In this document: positions 1-8,911 of the stretch, piece by piece
How positions within the stretch are numbered: the stretch's first letter is position 1
Layout of the letters: every line of letters begins with the position of its first letter
Assembly: GCA_902494815.1 (NCBI GenBank)
Contig: CABUVB010000003.1
Location: forward strand, 1 to 41,886
From: an uncultured Collinsella sp.
GTDB taxonomy: Bacteria > Actinomycetota > Coriobacteriia > Coriobacteriales > Coriobacteriaceae
DNA length: 41,886 bases
Reading direction: 5' to 3'
Notes under the pieces: generated by a model
What the model saw: only the letters and a program-made list of their open reading frames with translations
Told to the model about the DNA's origin: nothing
Database searches by the model: none
Made by a program: the position numbers and the translations under genes

Positions 1-105
1 AGGGGATGTAGGAAAACGATAGGAAAGTCATAGATGCGGGCGTGTTGGCTAAAATGGGTCGGCTGGGATTGGTCAATCTCGGCCGACTATATTTGGCTAA
101 AATAA

Positions 106-708
106 TCCGACGCTAACAACACCAACCGAACCACAACGAAGTATCCCGTTTACTCTCGTGTCTACACCTCTACATATCGTATTTACGATGATACTGAATT
201 TAGAGGCGAGAGGCCCGAGCTTGTCATCGTCGAGGACACAAATTCGGGCTACGAATTCTTCAGTTTGCTATGCAAAAAGAGCAGCATTAAGTGCATCAGC
301 GCGGGAGGAAAATCAAATATTTGCAACTGCATTATGAACGCACCAGAAAACGACATCCTCGTGATTGCCGACGGCGCCGCCTTTGGACCAGAAATTGCGG
401 AAGCAGCTGCTCTATTGCGCCGAAAGAACATCAAGCTATTCCTACCGGAATCGTTTGAATGGCTCGTGTTGAAGTCGGGATTATTCAACAGCAAACACAT
501 TAAGGACATACTGCTTAACCCCGCCGAACATATCGAAAGCTCAAAGTTCTTTAGCTGGGAGAGGTTCTTTACTGCAGAACTCATCGAATGCTCACGAGAC
601 ACACGTTTTCGATATGACAAGAGCTGCTTGAACGAGGAGTACTTGAACCCCACCGCCCTTGCAGCTCTTGAGGATACTTTGCCGGAACTTGGCATTACTT
701 CGCACTAA
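106..708 (+). pseudogene. 3' remnant of an unrecognised gene (TOPRIM-like?)
   Basis: The reading frame is open from a stop at 103-105 to TAA at 706-708. It has no ATG or GTG, and the first possible start is TTG at 265 with no ribosome binding site. Protein-like sequence already runs upstream of that TTG (KYPVYSRVYTSTYRIYDD), so the 5' end of the gene seems lost. Residues read ELVIVEDTNSGYEFF and later NDILVIADGAAFG. An acidic residue after a hydrophobic strand followed by a D-containing strand is loosely TOPRIM-like, which is only a guess. Base composition is more AT-rich than the neighbours, suggesting acquired DNA. It overlaps the convergent glycosyltransferase gene by 4 bases. The alternative is a short TTG-started protein of 147 residues. 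No function is assigned. Confidence 0.4.
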
Positions 709-3191
709 AACGAGAAGTACTCACTGTCGGAGGATAGGTTTGGTCCGAGCCACGGGTCGCCATCGAGGAAGAACTCAGGCCAGCGTTGCATGAACAGCGC
801 CTGTTCACGTTTCCAGCGGCGAAGCTTTTCCTCGTTGGCCTCTTCCCTGCCGCGCGAGGTGAACTCGTAGTGGTACAGCTCGGCATAGGGCGTAAAGATG
901 GTGCGGTAGCCCGCCTCCCACACGCGCAGGCAAAAGTCCGCATCGTTAAAGCCGACGGCGAATTCCTCGTTATAGCCTCCGACCTGCTCGAATACGTCGC
1001 GTCGCACCATCTGGCAGGCACCTGTTACGGCACTAAAGTTGCCCGGGCGCACAGCACGGGCAAGATAGCCCTCGCGCTTTGCCGAGAAGTCCTGGTTGGC
1101 ATGGGCAAGTGCGCCGCGCACACCAACCAAAATGCCAGCGTGTTGAACAAGATGATCGGCAAAGTAGAGTTTGGCGCCCACCACGCCCGCATCGGGACGC
1201 TGCAGATAGCTCATCATCTCTTCGATAAAGTCCGGGCTTATAACCTCGGTATCGTTGTTGAGCAGCAGCAGGTAGTCGCCCTTAGCGTGCTCCACACCAA
1301 AATTGATGATCTGAGAGTAATTGAACTCGCCCGGCCAGTACACAACGCGCGCGATGCCCTTGCCTTCTGATGCTGAAGCCACGCGTTCCGGTAGGGTTTC
1401 GTAATACGCAAACGTCTCCGGGGCTTCGCTGTTGTTCTCCACCAAGACGATCTCGTAGTTGGTATACGTTGTCTTCTGGGCGATCGACATCACACAGGCG
1501 TCAAGCGTCTCAATGTAATCCTTGGTGGGAATCACAATGCTCACCAGCGGCGCAGGCTCCGGCAGCGCATAGCGCATGCGGTAGACAAACGGCGTCTCGG
1601 TCTCCTCGACCGTTCCGTGAACGCCCAGCGAGTCAAAGTGGCGCTGCAGAGCCAGGCGCCCAGCCTCGATGGCATACGGTTTGCTGTCGGCGGATCCGTC
1701 GGCGGTCGATCCCGGATGCACGCGCCAGTGATACAGCACATGCGCAACATGCTCAAACCGCGCGTCCGCCGAAAGGCAGCGAAGCGTCAGGTCGTAGTCC
1801 TGGGCACCCGCAACGTCTTCTGGGGACGTGCCGATACGATCGATAAGCGTCTTCTCTACCATCAGGAAATGCGTCACGCAGTTATGGCTATAGAGCAGGT
1901 CAACGTTGAGCTTGGTCTTAAAGACCGGCTGGCCCCACTCCCCCGTTTTCTGGAACATGTCCTCGTCGCAGAATAGGACCTGGGGGCGCTCGCCCTCGGC
2001 CGCCTTATTCAGCGCGGAAACATACTGGAATAACGCGTCCGGCTCCAGAATGTCATCGTGGTCCAAGAACGCGATGTAGTCGCCCATCGCTTGCTCAATA
2101 CCTGCGTTGGTGTTGATCACAATGCCGCCGTTGCCGGGCAGCCCAATGCGACGAACGCGCTCGTCGTGGGCGCCTGCCGCAAGGTCGGCAACCGCATCCC
2201 ATTCAGGTGAGGCATCCATAAGGAGCAATTCCCAGTTGTCATAGCTCTGGGCTAGCACCGAGTCCAGCAGCTCGCGCAGGTAGACTCGATCGGTCTTGTA
2301 GCACGGCACCACAATGCTCACGAGCGGCCTATAGGCAAAGGCCGCCGAAGCGACACGCTGGCATGCCAGATCGCCCGGCTTTGCGCGATGCTGCTCAAAC
2401 CAACGTCGATAAGCTGCGTCGTCAGCGCGTGCATCCTTCATGCGGTTCCAGCTGTCGTCGACCATGCCGTTGTACAGGCGACCATCCATGGCGCAAAACC
2501 CGCTCTGGATCTGCTCTGTGGGATCGCTCACAATCGCGACAAAATCTCGTATATCCTGAGGCATCTCAACGCTCAGATACGTTTTATTGACGCGGCAACC
2601 GTTGCGCTGCGGCACATCGACCTGCGATTCAAACACATGCACAGTGACATCGATGGCATTCATATGCGTATCGAAGATCTGGAGCTCAGATGCGCACTGG
2701 GGGTCTCCCGCCCAGGTAACCTCATAGCGCCACACCGCGCCGGCGTCTGCCGGTAAATAGCGAATGGCATCGATCTCGTAGCGACCGCAGCATTCGCCAC
2801 GCTGCGCATCGCGGATAAGCGCGCACAGCGCAGGCTTTGCTTTGTAGTTAATCTTGGATTCCAACTTGGCCACGCGGCTATCGAGACGAATGGAGCCCAA
2901 CCTTTGACCACCGGATGCAAAAACGACATCCATCGACGAGCCATCCAAAAACGGAAGCACCAAGACGGCGAGCTCGCGCTCGTAATCGGAAACGGAAGGG
3001 CAAAACGCCAGCACACGGCCATGATCGACTGGGAACACCAGCAACGGCACACAAGAACCGCTCGTCGTCGCATGGGCAAACGCTTGAGAACCCTCCCGCT
3101 CAATAAGCGCGGCGACATCCTGACCGGCAAAACGAAGCAGCACAAACAGACGGCCCTGACTGCGGCAAAGTGCCAAACGCTTGATACTCAT
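705..3191 (-). CDS. Tandem-domain GT2 glycosyltransferase
   Basis: This 828-residue cytoplasmic or membrane-peripheral glycosyltransferase has two GT-A (family 2) domains. The first starts near residue 289 (PLVSIVVPCYKTD) with an acidic motif DHDD at 377-380. The second starts near 548 (PLVSIVIPTKDY) with NNDTE at 645-649. Residues 1-285 form an N-terminal region without a recognised motif. Two-domain GT2 proteins of this kind (RfbC-like, rhamnan or O-antigen synthesis) usually add sugars to a lipid-linked polysaccharide; the actual sugar and acceptor cannot be read from the sequence. It is the last gene of a five-gene glycosyltransferase operon, and its ATG directly abuts the stop of the preceding gene, implying translational coupling. 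No terminator is visible at its 3' end, where it meets a convergent remnant. Confidence 0.9.
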   Translation of the reverse strand: MSIKRLALCRSQGRLFVLLRFAGQDVAALIEREGSQAFAHATTSGSCVPLLVFPVDHGRVLAFCPSVSDYERELAVLVLPFLDGSSMDVVFASGGQRLGSIRLDSRVAKLESKINYKAKPALCALIRDAQRGECCGRYEIDAIRYLPADAGAVWRYEVTWAGDPQCASELQIFDTHMNAIDVTVHVFESQVDVPQRNGCRVNKTYLSVEMPQDIRDFVAIVSDPTEQIQSGFCAMDGRLYNGMVDDSWNRMKDARADDAAYRRWFEQHRAKPGDLACQRVASAAFAYRPLVSIVVPCYKTDRVYLRELLDSVLAQSYDNWELLLMDASPEWDAVADLAAGAHDERVRRIGLPGNGGIVINTNAGIEQAMGDYIAFLDHDDILEPDALFQYVSALNKAAEGERPQVLFCDEDMFQKTGEWGQPVFKTKLNVDLLYSHNCVTHFLMVEKTLIDRIGTSPEDVAGAQDYDLTLRCLSADARFEHVAHVLYHWRVHPGSTADGSADSKPYAIEAGRLALQRHFDSLGVHGTVEETETPFVYRMRYALPEPAPLVSIVIPTKDYIETLDACVMSIAQKTTYTNYEIVLVENNSEAPETFAYYETLPERVASASEGKGIARVVYWPGEFNYSQIINFGVEHAKGDYLLLLNNDTEVISPDFIEEMMSYLQRPDAGVVGAKLYFADHLVQHAGILVGVRGALAHANQDFSAKREGYLARAVRPGNFSAVTGACQMVRRDVFEQVGGYNEEFAVGFNDADFCLRVWEAGYRTIFTPYAELYHYEFTSRGREEANEEKLRRWKREQALFMQRWPEFFLDGDPWLGPNLSSDSEYFSF

Positions 3192-4259
3192 CTACACTTC
3201 TCGCTTTCCCAGGGCGTTCGCTGCCATGCGTTTGCAGGCACCCAGGCGCCCAAACCTCAAGACGTCGTAATCGAACATGAGCTTTTTGCACTCACGGACA
3301 TTGGGGGCCTTGCTGGTAAGCGCCGCGCGCACCATAGCAGCAACAGATGGAGCACATTGTGCGAGCGCAGCATCGCTACCCACGGCAGAACCGGCAAGCG
3401 CCGCGGCAACGGCAGCAAACACCTTGCCGCAGTCCGAACCCAGCAACCTGAGCGCGTCGTACAGCACCAGATCGCACAGGAAATATGCCAGGTCATCGGC
3501 ATGCTGGGCATCGAGACCGTCGCGCTGCCAGTCAGCCAGCACCGCGGAGTAAATCTTCACGTGCTCTAGCAGGCGCGTCTCGTCGTCATAGCGCATGGTG
3601 TCCATGAGCGAACCCTTGCGCGCCACGCGGTAGTCATACAGCTTGTTCGAGATAAGCGCGGTCTTATGCGAACGACCGTACACGGCAAAATCGAAGACCT
3701 GGTCCTCGCCATACTTAACGGTTTCGTCGAACACGATCCCGTTGCCCAGCAAAAACTCACGCTTGCAGGCGGTGCGCCATGCAAACGGGCGAGATGCTTC
3801 CTTAAACAGCAGGTCAGAGCTATAGCCTTCAAACGACACATCGCGCGGGCTCAGCACATAGTTAAGCCACGGATACCCCGCCTCCAGCGGATACGGGTTC
3901 GCGCCAAAGGTCAAAACGTCGCAGCCCTCGCGCTCAAAGGCATCTACGATCACGCGGCACGCATCGGGCGTAAATCGGTCGTCGGAATCCAAGAACGCGA
4001 CGATAGGCGCCGTGGACGCGGCGATGCCTGCATTACGTGCACTCGACAGGCCGCCGTTGAGCTTATCGACCAGCGTAAAGCGCGCGTCCTTTTCGCAATA
4101 GGCAGCCGCGATGTCGCGCGAACCGTCCGGCGAGCCATCGTTAACCAGCACGCCTTCCCAATCGGGCATGTCCTGCGCAAGCAGGGAGTCCAAGCACCAG
4201 GCCAGACACTCCTCCACTTTATAGATGGGAACGACAACGGAAATCTTGGGGGTAGCCAT
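3192..4259 (-). CDS. GT2 family glycosyltransferase (copy B')
   Basis: This GT-A fold glycosyltransferase of about 355 residues begins MATPKISVVVPIYKVEE. It has the nucleotide-sugar binding stretch VNDGSPDGS near residues 39-47 and the metal-binding DSDD at 91-94. The C-terminal half holds the CKREFLLGNGIVFDE and YGEDQVFDF signatures common in capsule-type GT2 enzymes. A GTG two codons upstream (4265) is possible. The ATG at 4259 is preferred because an AGGAG lies 9 bases before it, against only 3 for the GTG. It shares its general plan with the gene at 5465-6505 (SSARNAGI against SCARNAGI). It is the fourth gene of the operon, touching the next one. Substrate unknown. Confidence 0.88.
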   Translation of the reverse strand: MATPKISVVVPIYKVEECLAWCLDSLLAQDMPDWEGVLVNDGSPDGSRDIAAAYCEKDARFTLVDKLNGGLSSARNAGIAASTAPIVAFLDSDDRFTPDACRVIVDAFEREGCDVLTFGANPYPLEAGYPWLNYVLSPRDVSFEGYSSDLLFKEASRPFAWRTACKREFLLGNGIVFDETVKYGEDQVFDFAVYGRSHKTALISNKLYDYRVARKGSLMDTMRYDDETRLLEHVKIYSAVLADWQRDGLDAQHADDLAYFLCDLVLYDALRLLGSDCGKVFAAVAAALAGSAVGSDAALAQCAPSVAAMVRAALTSKAPNVRECKKLMFDYDVLRFGRLGACKRMAANALGKREV

Positions 4260-4271
4260 AGTCACTCGCTC

Positions 4272-5390
4272 CTACTGTGCGGCCGGAACGTCATCGGGGT
4301 GCGGGTTGTCGCCGTAGGTGCGCTGATACGTCAGCACGCGCCAGACCAGCGGCAGGCCGCCAATCTTAAAGTAATGCTTAAACGTATTGAGCTTGCCCGG
4401 CTTCTTAAAGTCAAAGCGCGAATCGATATAGGCGCGGGGCGACTTGACCATCAGGCGCAAATCGGTCTCGCCGCGTGGATCAAACAGCGACAGGTCAAAG
4501 CGACCGGCATCCCAGTCGGCCTTGAGCTCGGGTGAAGCCTTCTCCCAAAACTGCCCACGCAGCTCATCGACCAGGCGCTCATCATTCCAACGGTACGTAT
4601 CGACCTTCATGCGCATTAAAATGCCCTGGAGCTGAGCCTTGAGCTCGGGACGCTCGTCCAAAAAACGTTGCATCTCGGCATATTCGTCGCACACGCAAAA
4701 CACCTTGTTGGGCGAATTAACGGAGCTCTTCTCGTTATCCTGGCGATAGCACAAAATGGGGTCCGCAATAAACGCGGCGCGCTCGGCGCAAGCCCAAACC
4801 TTAAAGTTAAAGCCTGCGTCCTGATACGAGGCACCCGGCGTGGGAAGGAACCGAATCTGATTGTCGTTGAGGAACTCGCGCCGATAGATAGCCGACCAAA
4901 TGGAAGGTTTGCGGTAGAAGATGCCCGGGCGATCGACAGGGCGATACGCGGCGCCCGTCATATGCTCGTCGATAATCCCAAACAGCTCACGGCGCTCGCT
5001 GGGCGTGGACCAATACAGGTAAAAGTCGCCCTTCACCACATCGGCATGCTCAGCATCGGCCTTGGCGACCAGCTTTTGGAGCGAATCCTCAAACATAAAG
5101 TCGTCGGACTCCAGAATGCCCACGTATTCGCCGCATGCCATCTCCAGGCCGCGGTTCATCGAGTCGCCGTAGCCGCTGTTGGCTTTGTCGATCATCTTTA
5201 CACGGGGGTCGCGCTCCATGTACTCGCGGATGATATCCGGCGAGCTATCAGTGGAACCGTCATTGATACAGATGATCTCGATGTCCTTGAGCGTCTGCGC
5301 CACGGCGGAATCGAGGCACTCGCGCAGATAGCGCTCGACATTGCAAATGGGGACAAGCAGCGAAACTTTAGGGGTATCAGAGTTCTGCAA
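4272..5390 (-). CDS. GT2 family glycosyltransferase (copy A')
   Basis: This 372-residue GT2 enzyme begins KVSLLVPICNVERYLRECL, with INDGSTDSSP near 42-51 and the metal-binding ESDD at 94-97. The C-terminal part carries KPSIWSAIYRREFL and FLPTPGASYQD, which recur almost unchanged in the gene at 6512-7615. The two are clear paralogues. The start is TTG at 5390, supported by a perfect AGGAGG five bases upstream; no ATG lies nearby. A gap of about 74 bases separates it from the preceding gene, the only sizeable one in this operon, with a possible extended -10 in it. It probably transfers a sugar during surface polysaccharide assembly; donor and acceptor are unknown. Confidence 0.9.
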   Translation of the reverse strand: MQNSDTPKVSLLVPICNVERYLRECLDSAVAQTLKDIEIICINDGSTDSSPDIIREYMERDPRVKMIDKANSGYGDSMNRGLEMACGEYVGILESDDFMFEDSLQKLVAKADAEHADVVKGDFYLYWSTPSERRELFGIIDEHMTGAAYRPVDRPGIFYRKPSIWSAIYRREFLNDNQIRFLPTPGASYQDAGFNFKVWACAERAAFIADPILCYRQDNEKSSVNSPNKVFCVCDEYAEMQRFLDERPELKAQLQGILMRMKVDTYRWNDERLVDELRGQFWEKASPELKADWDAGRFDLSLFDPRGETDLRLMVKSPRAYIDSRFDFKKPGKLNTFKHYFKIGGLPLVWRVLTYQRTYGDNPHPDDVPAAQ

Positions 5391-5424
5391 GAGAACCTCC
5401 TGTTGAATAGCGTGTAACAGGGTT

Positions 5425-5433
5425 ATTTTAGCA
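5425..5433 (-). promoter_or_regulatory. Possible internal extended -10
   Basis: On the minus strand this reads TGCTAAAAT, an extended -10 (TG, one base, TAAAAT) in the only long gap of the glycosyltransferase operon, about 35 bases before the TTG start at 5390. No convincing -35 is present, so this is a weak call. Confidence 0.25.
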
Positions 5434-5464
5434 GCCGGGTTGCGGCGGGCGGCAGCGCTTGGAA

Positions 5465-6505
5465 TTAGATAAAGCGCTCCAGACAGGCTTTGAGACCGCG
5501 AGTCGAGAGATAGAACAGCGTGGCGTCTGCCATCGAAACGCCCGAGGTCGCCGCAACGAGCTTGTGGGCAACACGCCGAACGGCGCCCTTAGCAGGCATA
5601 TCCGCCCACGCCGTTCCCAAAAACGTCGTGAGATCCATGTTGACGCGAGCCGCCACGCGATGGAAACCATCGGCATCCAAGCGCGCCAGGTCGAACACAA
5701 TGAGGTCTAAAAACCAAGTTATCAGCTCGCCGGGGCACAGGTCCAAAAGACCGTAGGCCGCCCAGTCCTCCAAGACCTCCTCGAGCATCCTCATGTGGGC
5801 GTCAAGCTTTTTGGCGCGAGCATCGGCACTGTTGAACTCGTGCGTCGCCGATTCACTCTCCATCACGTAGTGGTAAAACTTATCCGGCATGACGACGGTC
5901 TTGCGGGCAAGCGCATAAGCCGCAAATTGGAAGACGACGTCCTCGCCCAAAGCCAAACCGGGGGCGAAGCGAATACCTTCGCGATTGAGCAGCTCGCGCG
6001 AAAAAGCCGCACGGCAGGCATAGGGCTGCGCATTCGAATGGAACAGCAGTTGGGGATCACGGGCGCCGAAGGTACCGGCTTTGGGGCTCATGAGTTGCTG
6101 GACGCGTTTGGGGGCAGCATCGGCGGGTTCACAGACACCGCCAAAAACGGCAGCCTCGGCATCTGCAGACTCCATGGCATGCAGCACGCGCTCGACCGTC
6201 TGGGCATCAATGTAATCGTCAGCGTCCACAAAGAAGACGGTCTCGCCCTCGGCGGCATCGATACCGGCATTTCGAGCGCACGAGACGCCTGCGTTTTCCT
6301 GGTCAATCACCAGTACGCGATCGTCGGCCTGCGCGATCCGGTGCAACACGTTCAACGAATCATCAGTCGAACCGTCATTGACGCAAACAACCTGAATCGA
6401 GCGCTCGGACTGGGCCAACAGCGAATCGACGCATCGCTGAATGGAGCGCGCAGAGTCGTAAACGGGGACGACAATGGTAGCTTTAGGACACGAGGCCTCT
6501 CCCAT
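5465..6505 (-). CDS. GT2 family glycosyltransferase (copy B)
   Basis: This 346-residue GT-A glycosyltransferase begins KATIVVPVYDSARSIQRC, with VNDGSTDDS at 42-50 and DADD at 94-97. Downstream lie FSRELLNREGIRFAP and LGEDVVFQFAAY, the same plan as the gene at 3192-4259. It starts at ATG 6505, six bases after the stop of the upstream gene, with a GGGGG-type ribosome binding site that overlaps that stop. It is the second gene of the operon. The C-terminus (about residues 300-346) has no recognisable domain. The role is presumed to be sugar transfer in surface glycan synthesis; specificity is unknown. Confidence 0.88.
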   Translation of the reverse strand: MGEASCPKATIVVPVYDSARSIQRCVDSLLAQSERSIQVVCVNDGSTDDSLNVLHRIAQADDRVLVIDQENAGVSCARNAGIDAAEGETVFFVDADDYIDAQTVERVLHAMESADAEAAVFGGVCEPADAAPKRVQQLMSPKAGTFGARDPQLLFHSNAQPYACRAAFSRELLNREGIRFAPGLALGEDVVFQFAAYALARKTVVMPDKFYHYVMESESATHEFNSADARAKKLDAHMRMLEEVLEDWAAYGLLDLCPGELITWFLDLIVFDLARLDADGFHRVAARVNMDLTTFLGTAWADMPAKGAVRRVAHKLVAATSGVSMADATLFYLSTRGLKACLERFI

Positions 6506-6511
6506 GCCGAC

Positions 6512-7615
6512 CTACCCCCTCAGCGATTCGATGAGGAAGGCAGCGACCACGCCTGGCCCTCCAACCGAGGCGTAATACTTAGCACGGCCCAAGGCACCAT
6601 CCGTCGCAAAACTCGGATGCTCATAAACCCAGCCCTCAGGATCTTTGAGGATGGCAGCGAGATTCGCGCGCTTCCACGGCTTGAGGTCGTCAAGCGAAAA
6701 GTCCCCGGCGTCCAAGGCCGCTTGGAACTCCTTGGCCATCTGAACCAGGAACTCCTTATAGAACTTAGGCGCCAGGCGCACGTAGTTCCACATGTACGAA
6801 TCGTACTTAATGAGCTGATTGAACTTGAGCATGCGCGCGACATCATCACTTGCGTGGTCACGGGCATAATCCTCTCGAATCCAACGCTCAATCTCAGCAT
6901 ACTCGGTATTGACGCAAAAAACCTTAGCCGAAGAATTGACCGAGGAATTCTCGTTGTCCTGGCGATACGACAGCACGGCATCATGTAGGTAAACAGCCTT
7001 ATCGGCGCACGCGATCACCTTAAAGGCGAATGACGTGTCCTGAAAGGATGCCCCCGGAGTCGGCAGGAACTTAATGCCGTTGCGCTCAAGAAAATCGCGA
7101 CGGTACACGGCCGACCAAATCGACGGCTTTTGCTTAAAGAACTGCGTCGTATCGCTCGGGTGCACCGGCTTGCCACAGTCCTTGGTCTTAAACATCTCGT
7201 GCAGCGAACGGCGCTCCTCGGGCTTAGACCAGTAGAAATCAAAGTTCGCCTTCGCAAAGTCGGCATTATTGCTATCGGCGGCCGAGACAAGCTTTTCGAG
7301 TGCGTCGGGCGCCATAAAGTCATCGGACTCCAAGATGCCAACGTACTTGCCACGCGCCATCTCCAAGCCGTGGTTCATCGAGTCGCCGTAGCCGCTGTTG
7401 GCCTTGTCGATCATCTTGACGCGCCCATCGCGCTCCATATACTCGCGGATAATCGCCGGCGAGTTGTCGGTCGACCCGTCGTTAATGCAGATGATCTCAA
7501 TATCCTTAAGCGTCTGCGCCAGGGCGGAATCGAGGCATTCGCGCAGGTAGCGCTGAACATTGTAAATGGGAATAAGCAGCGACAGAACAGGGCTGCCAGA
7601 GGCGTTAGTAGACAA
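6512..7615 (-). CDS. GT2 family glycosyltransferase (copy A)
   Basis: This is the first gene of the five-gene glycosyltransferase operon, 367 residues. The GT2 core starts LSLLIPIYNVQRYLRECL, with INDGSTDNSP and ESDD at about 96-99. It is a close paralogue of the gene at 4272-5390, including KPSIWSAVYRRDFL and FLPTPGASFQD. The start is TTG at 7615, set by AAGGAG five bases upstream. Both A-type copies therefore use TTG starts, which fits a duplication that carried the start region. A promoter candidate lies at 7681-7709. Substrate unknown. Confidence 0.9.
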   Translation of the reverse strand: MSTNASGSPVLSLLIPIYNVQRYLRECLDSALAQTLKDIEIICINDGSTDNSPAIIREYMERDGRVKMIDKANSGYGDSMNHGLEMARGKYVGILESDDFMAPDALEKLVSAADSNNADFAKANFDFYWSKPEERRSLHEMFKTKDCGKPVHPSDTTQFFKQKPSIWSAVYRRDFLERNGIKFLPTPGASFQDTSFAFKVIACADKAVYLHDAVLSYRQDNENSSVNSSAKVFCVNTEYAEIERWIREDYARDHASDDVARMLKFNQLIKYDSYMWNYVRLAPKFYKEFLVQMAKEFQAALDAGDFSLDDLKPWKRANLAAILKDPEGWVYEHPSFATDGALGRAKYYASVGGPGVVAAFLIESLRG

Positions 7616-7680
7616 ATGTGCTCCTTAGGAAATACCTGTCGTTTCATGGTATCAAAGGGTCAGCGCGCCAGCGGGCGTTT

Positions 7681-7709
7681 ATATAATCTATGGAGCCTCT
7701 TGCGGGCAA
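7681..7709 (-). promoter_or_regulatory. Candidate promoter of the glycosyltransferase operon
   Basis: On the minus strand the sequence reads TTGCCC, 17 bases, TTATAT. It sits about 65 bases upstream of the first glycosyltransferase start, in the gap shared with the divergent GlfT-like gene. The same AT-rich block also reads TATAAT on the plus strand (7682-7687) but without a good -35. Confidence 0.45.
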
Positions 7710-7871
7710 AGCAGCTCCACGTCATGCGGCGGGCCCGTGGCAGGTTCCTGCGTTTTATTCAAAGCTTGCCGCCAAGGTGCGCCGAGCCTTTACAATAGGA
7801 CAGTCCCAAGGACGTATTCGATTGCTTCCGTGCAGCGCATGCGCGCCGCGCGTGAAAGGATATATTGCCCC

Positions 7872-8894
7872 ATGCCTTCAACCCTCCCCGCTCCCATCGA
7901 TAAGCTCGCCATCGTCGTCGTTACGTACAAGCGCCAGGAACTCCTGGCCAACTTGTTCGACTCCATGACCAGGCTCACGGCAACGCCTTGGCGCATCGTA
8001 ATTGTCGATAACGAGAATTCGCGCGAGACCGAGGCCATGTGCACCGCATTCAACGAGCGCTTGGCCAACCTGTGGGGCACCGACACCGAGCAGCCCGACG
8101 CAAAGGGCGGCACCGACCGTGTGATCTACGCCCCGCAGCTCGAAAACGGCGGTGGTGCGGGCGGCTTCTCCGCCGGCACCAAGTGCGCCTACGACCTAGG
8201 CGCCCAGTGGTTCTGGGTAATGGACGATGACGTGCTCGTCATCCCCGAAGGCATCGAGCGTCTTGCCAAGTGGACCGACCGCTACGATGTCATCCAGGGT
8301 TCGCGCCTGGACTTTGACGGCGGCGCCTTCTTTTGGCAGTACCAGCTCATCCTTTCACTCGGCATTCCCAACCCCATCGCCAAGTGGGATCTGGGTCCCG
8401 AGGGCTACCGCACTATGAACCAGCTGTGCTTTGAGGGCGGAATGTTCTCGCGCCGCGTGGTCGACAAGATTGGCCTGCCCGACGCGCGCTTCTTTATCTA
8501 CGGCGACGATGCCTGCTACGGCTACGTAGCCAGCCAACACTTCCCCGCCGCCGTTGTTGCCGACGTGGTTCTCAAGCGCGCCCGCGCCGTCTCTAACTGG
8601 GATATCGCCGGCAAGCGCCAGCTCAACTCCACGAGCGACACCAACCGCTACTACATCATGCGCAACCGCGGTTATCTGGCCCGCTACATGCAGATTTACG
8701 GCGACTATCACCCCGTGCTGTTCCGTCTGGGCAACGTCGCGACCTTCTGCAAGGAGTTCATTCGCCTGGCCGCGGTCGACAAGTGCTTTAAGACCGGTAT
8801 TCCGGCGCTGCGCCGTGGCATGAAGGACGCCCGCAAGATCGTCAAGGATCCTAACTGGAAGCCCATGCCGCCCATGAAGGACGCGGAGCAGTAA
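7872..8894 (+). CDS. GlfT-like GT2 glycosyltransferase (galactofuranosyltransferase type)
   Basis: This GT2 enzyme of about 340 residues opens with LAIVVVTYKRQELL and a metal-binding DDD at 118-120 (FWVMDDDVLV). NGGGAGGFSAG near 92-101 and the later YYIMRNRGYLARYM are typical of the GlfT1/rhamnosyl-galactofuranosyl transferase group. Those enzymes add galactofuranose or a similar sugar from UDP-Galf to a growing glycan. The open frame extends upstream to 7737, but the ATG at 7872 is preferred because AAAGGA precedes it by about 11 bases and the GT domain starts right after. It is divergent from the glycosyltransferase operon and probably serves the same polysaccharide. It converges on the ATPase gene with only 17 bases between. 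Confidence 0.85.
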   Translation: MPSTLPAPIDKLAIVVVTYKRQELLANLFDSMTRLTATPWRIVIVDNENSRETEAMCTAFNERLANLWGTDTEQPDAKGGTDRVIYAPQLENGGGAGGFSAGTKCAYDLGAQWFWVMDDDVLVIPEGIERLAKWTDRYDVIQGSRLDFDGGAFFWQYQLILSLGIPNPIAKWDLGPEGYRTMNQLCFEGGMFSRRVVDKIGLPDARFFIYGDDACYGYVASQHFPAAVVADVVLKRARAVSNWDIAGKRQLNSTSDTNRYYIMRNRGYLARYMQIYGDYHPVLFRLGNVATFCKEFIRLAAVDKCFKTGIPALRRGMKDARKIVKDPNWKPMPPMKDAEQ

Positions 8895-8911
8895 AGGGCT
8901 TTCGCCATCCC

